DNA from: Heligmosomoides polygyrus polygyrus
Taxonomy: Eukaryota; Nematoda; Chromadorea; Rhabditida; Heligmosomidae
Direction of reading: 5' to 3'
Length of the DNA stretch: 64,000 bases
Assembly: GCA_947396885.1 (NCBI GenBank)
Contig: OX377204.1
Span: 92,390,728-92,454,727, forward strand
Numbering within the stretch: the stretch's first letter is position 1; each line of letters begins with the position of its first letter. A program made the position numbers and the translations under genes. Below the pieces are notes generated by a model. That model was given only the letters and a program-made list of their open reading frames with translations. It was not told the DNA's origin and searched no databases. Of the stretch, positions 53,541 through 64,000 are shown in pieces.

Positions 53541-56500
53541 ATGAAGGGATTACCACTCATTCTTCTAACTCTAACTTTGGGTGAGTTTCTTTCATTCTGA
53601 ATGCACGACTTTGTTTCTGGTTTTTCGACCGTTTTCAGCAGTTTCTGACCTTTTCTTTAGCAGAGTGTGACAGCGTTAGGCGAGATCCATCGCTTCTTGG
53701 GCGCAAATAGGCTGGGAGAGAGAGGGGGTCATCACGTAGTACAGCCTTAGACAACGCTCTGTGTTGTACGAAAGTAAAAACTTTGGATCTGCCTCTAGGG
53801 TGAACTGACTAGGCTATTTCTGATGTAATTGGGCACCCATGTGCCTTCCTACCAAGCCAGACATCACATGTGACCTCTCCCCCACGGGACTATTTCAGTA
53901 TATCTTTCTCTAAAGTTTTAGATCACCTTCACAATTAAATGAACACACAGTTTGAAATTTTACAAAATTTCTATTTTTGAAGAAAAATAGTGGATGAAGC
54001 TGTTTGTTTTAAACGCAGAAAAGACGCCTTTTTGGTGCCAAAAGAAGAGATTGCCCTACGCCTTCGTTCAACGAGTAGTGTTGTTATTTGATAGCAACAT
54101 TTCTGTCTGCATGGAGTTGCACATCTGTAAACGTTGCAGCAAAATACATTTGTAAAATCACTCCATTTGACGTTCCATGTATGCAGCACTTACACTATCA
54201 ATCAAATAAGAATTGCGACGAGCATTTCGAATGCCTGGCGCGATCTTGCATTTGAATACACTAAACGATTGCCGCCTTGTTGTGCGTTGCAAAAAAAATT
54301 AATTTGTTATTTTTCTCAATTGTTATTTTTATTGTAAAGTTATTTTAAAGTTGTTACTCTCATACGCGTGCTGAGCTAAAAAATTGCAAAGAAACTCGGA
54401 TTCATGTCGCGAGGAGGGGCAGCATTTGGACGTGGTGGCGCACCAGCCAATCATAACCAAGCAGAGCATCGGCCGATCAGACGCCAGCCAATCAGTGTTC
54501 GTGCCGTAAAGCCCTTTCTGAATGGCATGCCAATTTGATGCGATCTGATTTGCTGGCGCGCTCCCACCTCCCAACGCTGTCCATCTTCGCGACATTTACC
54601 GAAACTTGTATCAAATCTTCCTTAAGCAAAAAATTATTCCAGCCATCTTGGAGAGATAAGTGGAAAGTTTGTTCGAATTTGGAAAACGTTTACTTCGATT
54701 TCAGAAGCATTAGGTTTGTTCAAAAGATTTTCCAATTTTATTTTAAAAGAGTCCGATTTAACGTGAAAATTGTATACAACACTTCGCGATAGAGCCCAGC
54801 TGGCGAGAAAGTAGATTAGAGCAAAGTTTTCGATAACAATAAAATGTCAAAGTATGAAAATATATTCAAGATCTGTCCCGCTTTCGTGGTTAAAATATTC
54901 CTATTCATGCGAGCGGCGGCTTCAAATAACACGCCGTTAAATTCATTTCTAGAATCTGGAGTGCTTGATAATTCAATTTATTAGGTTGTAACGAATTAAA
55001 TGGCACTGGCTCGCGCCATTTTTTGGCGCGTCTTTACGCGTTTGATCAAGAACAAACCGTAACATGTGGCACATCATTCAGAAGCGCAAACTTTGCTCTA
55101 CCGGAGAGTACCAAATTTTCTATGTAAAAGTGGGAAAACTTTAGAGTTTTATTGACTTTTTTGCAGATGGACAAAAGGGTAATCCGAGGCATTTACTTGT
55201 ATGAATTCAAGCTGGGCACTACAGCTAAGGAGGCGGACGAGAAGATCAACGCCGCATTCGGTCAAGGATGTTCCACAATTCGGACGGCATATCGTTGGTA
55301 TCAGAAGTTCCGGAATGGAGATGAGAGCTTGGAAGAACATGAAGGTCGTGGGAGGCATAGTGATGTTGATGAGGACAAGCTGAGAGATGTGGTAGAGGAG
55401 GATCCACACAAAGGTACCAGGGAGATAGCGAAGGTTCTTGGCGTCAGTCACAACACAGCTGCCCGGCATCTGAAGGAAATTGGAAAGACCAAAAAGCTGG
55501 AAAGATGGGTGCCTCACGAGCTGTCTGAGGAGCAAAGAAACCGACGATATGAGGTCTCGTCCGCACTGCTTCTACGGAACGAAACGGACCGATTCCTTGA
55601 TCGCATCGTAACCTGTGACGAGAAATGGATAATGTACGACAACAGGCGACGATCGGCACAGTGGGTGGACAGCGATGAGAGCCCCAAGGTTTTTGCGAAG
55701 CCGCAATTGCACCAAAAGAAAGTAATGGTGACAGTATGGTGGTGTTCGCTGGGAATTATTCACCACAGCTTCCTCCCTCCCGGTGAATCCATCACGGCAG
55801 ACAAGTACTGCATTGAGATTGAAGAAATGATGAAAAAGTTGAAGGATATCCGGCCGGCCTTGGTAAACCGAAGGCGAGCTCTCCTTCTGCACGACAATGC
55901 TCGCCCCCATGTAGCACGAATGACGTTGCAGAAATTGAATGAGCTGAGCATTGAAACTCTACCACATCCTCCGTTTTCTCCCGACCTCCCCCAACAGACT
56001 ACCATTTCTTCAAGCATCTTGGCGACTTCTTGGTAGGGAAAATATTCAAATACCAACAGGATGCCGAAAGTGCCTTCGAAGATTTCGTCAATTCCAGAAC
56101 TTCTGATTTTTATGCTACTGGGATAAAAAAGTTTGTGTCACGTTGGCAATGATGTGTAGAATCAGAAGGTTTTTATTTCGATTAATAAACTTGCCTACAA
56201 GCCGAGATATTAACTGTTTAAATTTACAGTGGTTCCGTGCCATTTATTTCGTTACAACCTAATATTTATGTGGCTTTAGAGTATCACTTTTTTGTTATTT
56301 TTTCAGATTTCTTTAAAAATACGTTGTCACTAAAAATTTCGTCGTGGAGAGAAGGATGCCAAAAAGTTTGGTTACAGTTCACGAACCCTAATTGCTTATT
56401 TGCTTTACTTATTGACGATCAAAAAATTCTTACCAGTGGTTTTCTTTGACAGAGGTGTTATAAAGGTAGTTTCAGCATAGTTAAAACGGGTAATCCTGAG

Positions 56501-59500
56501 TAGAGTTTTTTGTCATTTGGAGTTCAAAGTCAATCACGACTTTAAATGGTTTTCATTCATTTTGGTTGCAATGTCATTCTTTTTTGAAAATTCTTGGAGA
56601 TTTTGAAAACGTTTCAAACGAAAGTTCTCACAATGTACGAGAGGGTCGCGTAGGTGCTTTTTGATAGTTTATGAGCTATAACTGACGAATTCTTTAGAAT
56701 AAAGTGAAAGTGGAGAATATAAAATGAGAATTTTTTCTTTTTCCTCCTCTCAAAGAAGTTTGTTTCTTTCGTTTCAAAGAGTTGAATTTTTTACCAGTCA
56801 ATGTTACTCCCTGTGATATTTATTCATGAGCGTCCGTCGCCGGCTCCGCCGGCGACTGACGCTGGATGTGCGGGCCACGCCAGGCTTGCCGGCTTCGCCG
56901 GCTTCGGGTATGGTGGGCCACGCTGAGAACGGAGCCCAATCCTAGATGGGATTCCTTACTCACCCAGCGTCCGTCGCCGGCTCCGCCGGCGACTGACGCT
57001 GGATGTGCGGGCCACGCCAGGCTTGCCGGCTTCGCCGGCTTCGGGTATGGTGGGCCACGCTGAGAACGGAGCCCAATCCTAGATGGGATTCCTTACTCAC
57101 CCAGAGTCCGTCGCCGGCTCCGCCGGCGACTGACGCTGGATGTGCGGGCCACGCCAGGCTTGCCGGCTTCGCCGGCTTCGGGTATGGTGGGCCACGCTGA
57201 GAACGGAGCCCAATCCTAGATGGGATTCCTTACTCACCCAGCGTCCGTCGCCGGCTCCGCCGGTTGCATTCAAGAAAACGCCCACAGCACTCCTGCTTCG
57301 TCTGGAGTCGTGTTCACAACCTATTGCAGGTCGTCAGGCCTAATCGAACGCCTGACCGTTTCCGTCCAGCCGCCGTGCCTTATGCGACGACGTGTGACGA
57401 TCTTCGGAAGGTGTGACTTCGGACAAAAATCTGTCCTCCTCTGCATACAGTGCTAATGGAAATTGGTCAATGCACTGCAGAAAATTGGGACCTAGCGGCA
57501 AGACTTGGTTGAAAGCCTAGACGAACCATGCATAGGTCCGACGAACTTCCTTCGCTGAGCTATCCTGGTCCACCGCATAAAATTCGAGGACCTGGGCAGG
57601 TATAAATAGCTTAGTAACCGTGCCCGCGAAGTTAGTATGCATCAAAGTGAACAATTTCCAAATCAAAAAGAGCGCCTTCCAGATTAGGATATTGATTGCC
57701 AGATCGAAGTGTGAGCTAAGAACGCAACACCCGCCCCGATAAATTTTAGCAATAACGCCCAAGTGCAACAGTAACGATCTTGGAGGGAAGCAAAAGCGAA
57801 AGGTGGGCACATCGACGTGTTCCATCAGAGATCATGGGATCATGGGGTCTGAGTAGCGCTGCGTCGCAGACCTTTTCCGCAACGCTGCACGTGTTGTCTG
57901 AACCCGACAGCGGCGGCTCGTCATAGCCGCGATGACGCCTTGCGAAACCTCATCAAGTGGATATTCTTTGGTGACCACCCGCCAGTGGCAGCGTCGTGAT
58001 AGTCAACAGCGGCGGTCATGGCTGCCTGGGTAGTAAACACCGGCGGTCATGGCTGCCTGCCATGCTGCCATGTTGTGGTGTTTACGGTTGGCGGCGGCGA
58101 TACGACGAACGGCTGGGTCTAGCGACGGCTGTCGGCAGAAATGTCGGCAGAATGTCGGCAGAAAGCGACAGAGTCGACGGAATGTCGGCAGAAAGCGACA
58201 GACGTCTCCCGTCAGTGATTCATGCCTCTCTGCTTTATATAATAGGATTTAATATGCCAACTGTTAAAGTTTTTTTTAGTTTTTTAAAGTTAGTTTTTTA
58301 CTAAAATAGTTGAAGCTGGACAAAGCTACAATCTTCGACTTCTCAGTAGTGAAACTTGATGCAGACAAATATTTACTGACGAGGTTTCGAGCCTTATGGC
58401 TGCATCGAGCTTGACTACTGAGAATACGAAGACGTTAGCACAAAGCTCAAGGCACCATTCATCTCGAGGCGGCTGAAAACGGCGTAAGCCTTCAGCCCGA
58501 CCAATAATTAAAATAAAAAATGGTACATGTCGCGCAGATGAGCAGCATTGGTAGGTTGGTGCGTGCCGGCCAATGATAACCAAACAGAGCACAGACCGCA
58601 CACATGCCAGCCCATCAGGGTACCAACTGCACATGCTCTCTTTGAAGGGTATGCCCATTCAACGCGGTCTTAATGGTTTAGGCGTTCCCACTTACCAATG
58701 CTGCTCACCTACGCGACATGTACCGAAAAATCAATAATTGAGAATCAGAATTATATTCCAGTCCGATGCTTTCCGATGTTTGATCACGACGACGCGGTTC
58801 TCGTCGCATCCGGCGAGTTGACACCTAAGGAGGTGGCAGAGCTTGGAATACAAGCGAAGCGCGACCACGAAGGATCTGGTGTGATGAGTTGTCATTGGCC
58901 ACTTGTATAACGGGGAATTCTGTGGGATTCTATGCGTCGAAATTTCAGGAGAAGAAGACTTCCTCGCGCCTACAACTGAATTTGCGATCGAAGAACGGGC
59001 AGACGATGTGAGTATTCGTTGAAACACTTCTTGCACTTATGCTTGGTAATTTTATTCCGAACAGTTAGTCATATTCGTATGGACCATAGGCTGCTATTTT
59101 ATTCGTAAACGTCCAGATAAACAGTCCTTTTTTAGGTGATTCTTTTACCCAGATATGAGTTGGGAGTTGACAACCATTATCAACTATAGGTTGACAACTA
59201 TCACCAACTTTTGCATTTTCTCCTAAGCGGTTCCAATAGGTTATTCATTTCAAGATATGATAAAAGTGCTCTCAATGATCATGGAGTAGGCAGCAGTTAA
59301 AAACTTTTGGTGACAACCATAGCGGGTATCGTTGATGGTTTCTGGGGGCAACAGGTTAAAGCTAGCCTTCAAGATGATAAAGATAAGGAGCAAGGATAAG
59401 GAATAAGCGTTAATCAATCTGTTTGGGATGTGCTACGCATTTTACTACATCGGGAGGCCATACAATAACTTGCAGTGGTCAGCCGATGAACAAGTCAGTG

Positions 59501-62500
59501 CTTTATCCTTCCCAGACAGGTCTGGCACCAATTCCATGCGGGGGCGTACGTAATTACGATTTACGATTTACGATTTTACGATTTACGGTGATTTTTGGCA
59601 ACTTTTTTACGATTTACGATTTACGACATTTTGGGTCGTAAATCGTAAATTTTCGTAAATGTGATCTTCGGTCCACGGATGAGAAACGTCCCATAACGTG
59701 ATATAATTCGGATTATGACGATGTACCCACCTTTAAAGACTTTCCTCATAGCTCGTTGCTGTCACCTATTTACTTTTTTATGTTCTGCTGTGGCGCTGTG
59801 ACAGAAAAACGCAGCATTGTGGACAGGTCACTCTAGTTAATTCCTGGCAATGGAACTGGGCTAGCCTATTTTTCTGGTCGCACTCTAGCACAACATCTCA
59901 CATTCGAATGGCCTGAGAGCATTTCGTGCCAGTCCACAGAAAAACATGAAAATATTCCTTGCACTGGAATGGAGATGATCACTTGCTGAACCATGTTCTA
60001 TGCTGCAACCACCGCCTCGTCAACTTGTAACTTTTTCACTTGTTCATCACTTAGACGACTCTTACCATGCACACGAGTAGAAGTCATGCAAAGCCGTCAA
60101 GGAATATTGGACTTGATTGGAGGCTGTGGAGTAACAGCTAAACTGTTGGAAAGAGTAAAACAATCATGTTTCAATCTGATTATCACTGCACGTCATAACA
60201 CGGAGTGTATCCACATTTAAGGTGCAACTTAAGCAGAACGTCTGACATTTTCATGATGGAAGTGAAAAAGCTTGGCACTTTTGGTCTCGTTTTCAGTGGT
60301 TTGATTGAGGCTATTGTGTTCGCGCTATGCGATGCGTTCAGAATGCTAAAGGCTGGGCAAAAGATACGACAGCGTTTGTTAGAAAGGTAGTGGAGAGCAG
60401 GACTGGCGAATGCAAGCAGTCATTAATTAGTAATGCAATATTTTGGAGTTTCCGAAATTTGACAAGTGCAGACAAACCTGCGAGCGAAGTAAATGCCGAA
60501 AGTAATTACCTTCCAGAAGTTATGGTTGCCTTCAAAAATGACAAAGGACAAAGCACGACGTTAACCAGTCCCTGTTTGAGAAGCGCCATCCATTCTTTCT
60601 ACCTGTGTGGCATTTCGTAGAGGTCATTTGAGTGTGGGTTTGCCTTACAGAATGAATTGCGGTTGCCGCCGATGTATAGGTCAGTGCTTTATCCTTTTCC
60701 ATACCTGCTGGGTACCAGTTCACAACCCAGCAGGTATGGAAAACTTGACTGCCCGTGGTAGGACTTTAATCAAGAATTCCAATTCTGGAGCATGCGATAA
60801 CCATCCTCCTCCGACTTCCCTACCATGTGTTTCCCCTATACGTTTAGAATGCACCTTGTACGAATCAGTCAAACCACTATCAATTCAAGCTGCACCTTTC
60901 TTCTATACTTTACTCCTAAAGAATGCCACAAAAATATCTTCTTTTGTAATTTCAAGTCAAAAATCCGACTATAATAAGTGTCCAAAAATGTGATCATACT
61001 CTTTCAATCGTCACACAATTCCTTCTCGTCTGCTACAAAAATGCTGTTCGGTACAGTTCAAAATGTGGGAAGGCTTAGAACTCTAGGTGTGTCATACCAT
61101 AGAAATGTGCCATGCGCTCACACAGTAGGGGATGCTCATTGGATTATTTGTGCAAATACTGTTTTCGTCGAGTTGGTCAGCGATCAAATTATTTTTTTTT
61201 TGTTTTTGGAAGGAATGGTTTTTGCTGGTTTATTCGGAGTTGTTGCGGTTGTTTCTACAAAGTCATAGTTTCATAGCAAGCCAATGGCTAGTAGAATGAT
61301 AAACATTTTTGATCGTCCAAGCAGTGTAAGCTTTTTATTAGGGCACCCTGTATAGGCGACTTTTAAGATAGCGTTTATGAACAAGCGGTTTTTGTCCTCC
61401 AAAAACTTGTCCAGCTTGATTTGAAAGGAGCTATTTGATTTTAATGGCTTCCATCTATTAGAAAAGTGTCTAGCTCGAGCTAAAAATTCCCCAACAAACC
61501 CTAGCTTCGATTAGGTTCAACATAATGGAAAAAACAAGGAAATTAGATGTATTATAAGTCAGGCCCCTCTTACGATTTACGGTTTACGATTTACGATTAA
61601 CGGCGACTTTTTGGTAATTACGATTTACGATTTACGAAATTTCGGATTTCATTTACGCACACTCCTGATTCCATGACCCCGGAGAGATGGAAGGCTTAGT
61701 TGGCCTGGGCGGCAAATCCGAGCCAGGACCCTGCATCGGGTGCGCGCGACAGTCGCCACCTTCTCCGACTGCGCTATTCGAGCCCAGATTTAGCATACTT
61801 GCTTTAATTTTTTTGCTTTTTTCACATTTTCATTTATATTTTTACATTGTTTTATATAAGTTTAAATTAGAGTTTAGAGAAGAAAATGGTTTTTAGACTG
61901 CAGGTGGGCATTTTTTGTGGTGGAAATTTTTTCTCTGCAAAAGATAGAGCGAGAGCGAGAAGAGAGCCTTATACACTTGTCCAGGCCGCTATTGTTATTC
62001 GATTATTAACAAAAACTCTTTACAAGCCAACACCTCCTCCATGCGCTTCACGAGCCCCTTAAGATGACTTATCTAGAAATTGTAACAAACACTATCGAGT
62101 TATTATCTAACCCCGCCTACACTGCAGGTCTCCAGATACACCATCAGATAGGAATGGTGACTTATTCCTCATGGCAATCTATAGGCTATTTATGGCATGG
62201 TGGCCTCTGAAAAAAGCCCACCAAAAGTGCTATCCTCGGCTAGCAGCCTTCTCTAGGTGGTAACCCCTACTCGTTTCAGAGAGAGTGCCATGCCTTCGAA
62301 GTCTGCTACAGCGACAAGGACTGTCCTGGTGGAGAATGTCTAGGAGCGTTCGTAGGAAAATGCAATTGTAACGCCTGTATGGACTTCTGGCTGTGAGAAT
62401 CTCTTGGTTTTTTCATAGTTTCCTCTACCTGCTCATTCAGAGTGTTATCAATTGAAAATGTTGACCTTCCTGGGATTTTTTTAAGATTTTTTCTTCATGC

Positions 62501-63828
62501 ACTGTAGTTCACCTTATTAGGGGGGGGGGGGGCCAAAAGTAATGAGACACCCCATGCCGTGTCCATATATCTCGTGGCTGGAGTCTGGTTTCGTGCTTAT
62601 CGTATTTGTATGTTTGTATGCTACTTACTGAAGCGCATCTGAAAAGCTACCACTTCCGCCCTTTCCAGAAGCATGCCAAAAACCCCAGCCTGTCCCATGC
62701 CGAAACCCCAGTCTGACGACTCGACCTGTGTCGCGCAAATCTCCCCCAATTCTCAACCCCGAGCAGCCTGGGCTCAATATTCACGCAAAATGAGAAGTAC
62801 GTCTTCTACCTTAACCCTGCCAAGCAGCGAGTCTGGGTGAGGCCTGGTGAATTGTTACCGACCTTCGTTCGGCGAGATGTTCACGGCGAGAAGCATCTTT
62901 GGAGCTTTTGGGTCTGCGCCCATGGACCTGTTTACCGGAGGCTGTTTCCCAAGAGCACCGCGATGAACTCCAAGGCCATGGTGAACGAAATAGAGGAGAT
63001 GGGCCGGCGACTCGCTCTTATTCATTCGCAGCGCTTCAAGAAGGTTCTCCTCTTCGACAACGCCGCACCCCATCGGGAACAAGTAAGCACGGATAAGCTT
63101 GGCCGCTGGGCTACGTTCACATGCCTCACCCACCGTATTCGTTGGACATCTGTCCATGCAACTACCACTACTACTTGAGCCTACAGGACTTCCTGGTGGG
63201 AAGGGACACAAGAATCCAAGCAGTCCTTGACAACCATATCGAGCTGTTGATCAACACCAGGCTCAAGCAGTTCTGGAAGGATGGGATCAGGAAGTTGGCT
63301 GAGCGATAGCAGCAAGGTCCTTGCCCTTAATGGCAAATACACTCCTCAGCATCGTTGAGTTGTAATTGAGTTATAAGGAAATAAAGATTTTTTTTCATTT
63401 TGTCTCATTACTTTTGGCCCCCCCCCTAATAAATCATTCTACAGCTTCCAAAACTCGACGTGCTTCTGAACGTCTTAATAAAGTTTCTTCAGAATTTACT
63501 ATGCACGTCATGATCCTGATGACTTGACGCTGTTTCAGGTGCCAAAGTGACGCTGCCTGTGGAGGTCTGAAAGGCGCGTGCAATTCCCTGACGAACACTT
63601 GCGACTGCACAGCGGTTCGTTGGTCACAAACGACGCCTTCTTACGGAGGTTCCGAAATGATATCACATATTAAACATTTCGTCCATCCAGGGTCTGAAAG
63701 CGGCTGGGTTTCCGTTATTCGTCGATGCACTTCGTGGTCTCTGCAATTCGAAGAGCTGCAACAACGAGAATCATGAACAGGAATGCTTCGGGCTGCCGTG
63801 TCATTTCGGTCGCTGCAACTGCCACTGA
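53541..63828 (+). CDS. Secreted Cys-rich, chondroitin-proteoglycan-like protein, paralogue 2 (six exons, 180 aa)
   Basis: Exons 53541-53580, 58762-58878, 58949-59007, 62280-62392, 63539-63614 and 63691-63828; again 543 nt. The signal peptide MKGLPLILLTLTLG ends at a phase-1 intron, as in paralogue 1. Exon 2 (RCFPMFDHDD ... AKRDHEGSG) is longer, and its EGSG is followed by EED. The C-terminal half shares the Cys pattern: CYSDKDCPGGEC, CNCNAC, CQSDAACGGLKGAC, CDC, AGFPLFVDALRGLC, ECFGLPC...CNC. Exons 5 and 6 have exactly the paralogue 1 lengths. TTCCAG two bases before the ATG is a plausible trans-splice acceptor. Introns are swollen by mobile elements: a mariner and other repeats in intron 1, a 2.1-kb hAT-like element in intron 3, and a mariner derivative in intron 4. 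Confidence 0.8.
53930..54795. repeat. Long dispersed repeat (copy 2), containing a MITE
   Basis: Homologous along its length to 270-1160, including the MITE at the matching internal position (54404-54595). Lies inside intron 1 of Cys-rich paralogue 2. Confidence 0.65.
54404..54595. mobile_element. MITE family M1, copy 4
   Basis: Ends ATGTCGCGAGGAGGGGCAGC and CTGTCCATCTTCGCGACAT; embedded in the long repeat at 53930-54795. Confidence 0.7.
54981..56262 (+). mobile_element. mariner element B (1282 bp), TIRs intact
   Basis: Nearly identical to copy A, equal length, TA duplications at 54979-80 and 56263-64. The frame is open from ATG 55167 through the HTH and first two catalytic Asp blocks ([17 protein letters not shown]). 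One base is lost near 55988, so [10 protein letters not shown] becomes SPDLPQQT and the third catalytic Asp is lost. Located in intron 1 of Cys-rich paralogue 2. Confidence 0.96.
55167..56036 (+). pseudogene. mariner B transposase, C-terminal frameshift
   Basis: 290 codons open from the ATG, including intact HTH and linker [14 protein letters not shown]. The frameshift at about 55988 removes the final DD34D residue and the C-terminus, which are still recognisable in another frame up to about 56205. Confidence 0.93.
56263..56827. other. Intronic stretch, nothing recognised
   Basis: AT-rich DNA between mariner B and the 137-bp tandem repeat. Confidence 0.5.
56828..57270. repeat. 137-bp GC-rich tandem repeat, three units plus partial
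   Basis: Identical or nearly identical units; in-frame ATGTGCGGGCC recurs at 56866, 57003 and 57140 (period 137). Each unit holds two hairpins, CGCCGGCTCCGCCGGCG and GCCGGCTTCGCCGGC. GC content stands out from surrounding AT-rich intron of Cys-rich paralogue 2. Confidence 0.93.
57271..58526. other. Intronic stretch, mostly unrecognised
   Basis: Contains a local duplication of AATGTCGGCAGAAAGCGACA at about 58148-58202 and GGCGGTCATGGCTGCCTG at about 58010-58055. No gene supported. Confidence 0.5.
58527..58719. mobile_element. MITE family M1, copy 5
   Basis: Ends ATGTCGCGCAGATGAGCAGC and GCTGCTCACCTACGCGACAT, about 40 bases upstream of exon 2 of Cys-rich paralogue 2. A diverged relic of the internal part lies near 1360-1460. 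Confidence 0.75.
59406..61790 (-). repeat. SINE family S1, split by the hAT-like element
   Basis: Left part 59406-59538, right part 61668-61790, both antisense; the 2.1-kb hAT-like insert separates them. Confidence 0.78.
59539..61667. mobile_element. hAT-like element with ACGATTT end arrays (2.1 kb)
   Basis: 8-bp duplication ATTCCATG at 59531-59538 and 61668-61675; ends CGGGGGCGTACGTAA and the complement of TTACGCACACTCCTG. Subterminal arrays of ACGATTT at 59550-59650 and 61567-61640. It interrupts a SINE whose two halves rejoin cleanly. The interior holds a second SINE-like copy (60540-60740) and no recognised transposase. Lies in intron 3 of Cys-rich paralogue 2. Confidence 0.83.
62517..63429 (+). 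mobile_element. mariner deletion derivative lacking HTH, copy 2 (913 bp)
   Basis: Same TIRs and internal structure as 36919-37826, TA duplications at 62515-16 and 63430-31. Plus-strand catalytic pieces at 62837-63178 and 63121-63309 (LLFDNAAPHRE, YSLDICPCNYHY) are out of frame with each other. Inserted in intron 4 of Cys-rich paralogue 2. Confidence 0.88.
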
Positions 63829-64000
63829 ATGATTTTTTTTTTCATCGAATACTGACTGTGATAATAGAATTTTACTGTATTTATGAAGATTCTGCGTCAA
63901 TTCAATTCAAAGAAGGCACTGCCGTTTTTGGGTCGGGGGCAGACATAACTCCAACGCCGCGCGAACCACCCTGGCGTCGCGCAGGGTGCGCGACGAAATT

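Noticed and set aside
53655..53710. Exon 2 of Cys-rich paralogue 2 starting after TTTCTTTAG
   Set aside because: Reads AECDSVRRDPSLLGRK then a stop with no donor; the exon at 58762 instead preserves phase and ends in EGSG like paralogue 1.
56866..57343. Repeated 65-codon frames starting ATGTGCGGGCC
   Set aside because: Produced by the 137-bp tandem repeat; no coding signature beyond repeat identity.
60205..61268. Open frames inside the ACGATTT hAT-like element
   Set aside because: No hAT transposase motif or other family resemblance; short and probably chance.

Overview
The window looks like nuclear DNA of a parasitic or free-living clade V (strongylid/rhabditid-type) nematode. Evidence: short GT/TTTCAG-type introns carrying large transposon loads, RTE and mariner relics typical of nematodes, phase-consistent exons of a conserved neuronal ubiquitin ligase, and secreted Cys-rich proteins with chondroitin-type EGSG motifs. 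There is no operon-like bacterial coding, no rRNA and no CRISPR. Real coding sequence is sparse (about 3.5 kb of 64 kb); nearly all else is intron or intergenic DNA built from nested mobile elements.

Region 1 (1-38605, plus strand) holds the 3' half of an rpm-1/MYCBP2/highwire orthologue. I could chain 16 exons with fully consistent splice phases (2412 nt, 803 residues plus stop). They run from inside the DOC/APC10-like domain through the helical linker, the B-box-like Cys/His segment, the RING-H2 finger and the tandem-cysteine (TC) relay domain, to the conserved C-terminus. The 5' part of the gene lies to the left of the window. Its introns (up to 14.1 kb) are filled with mariner, hAT-like, RTE, CR1/Jockey-like, SINE and foldback elements.

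Region 2 (38606-46363) is intergenic: a foldback element, a near full-length but frameshifted RTE retrotransposon on the minus strand, mariner relics, and a short hAT-like element with an 8-bp target duplication.

Region 3 (46364-63828, plus strand) holds two tandem paralogous six-exon genes. Each encodes a predicted 180-residue secreted Cys-rich protein. They share intron phases, identical last-two-exon lengths (76 and 138 nt), and an EGSG-acidic motif split by an intron. I interpret them as small chondroitin-proteoglycan-like core proteins. They are separated and interrupted by RTE, mariner, SINE, hAT-like and 137-bp tandem-repeat sequence.

The most interesting non-coding structure is a group of hAT-like elements with 8-bp target duplications. 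Their ends are made of arrays of a short family-specific word (TTTTCTG, ACGATTT or ATCCGAA) around a partly shared scaffold. Also notable are several multi-level nested insertions, and a pair of almost identical mariners with frameshifts at different places.
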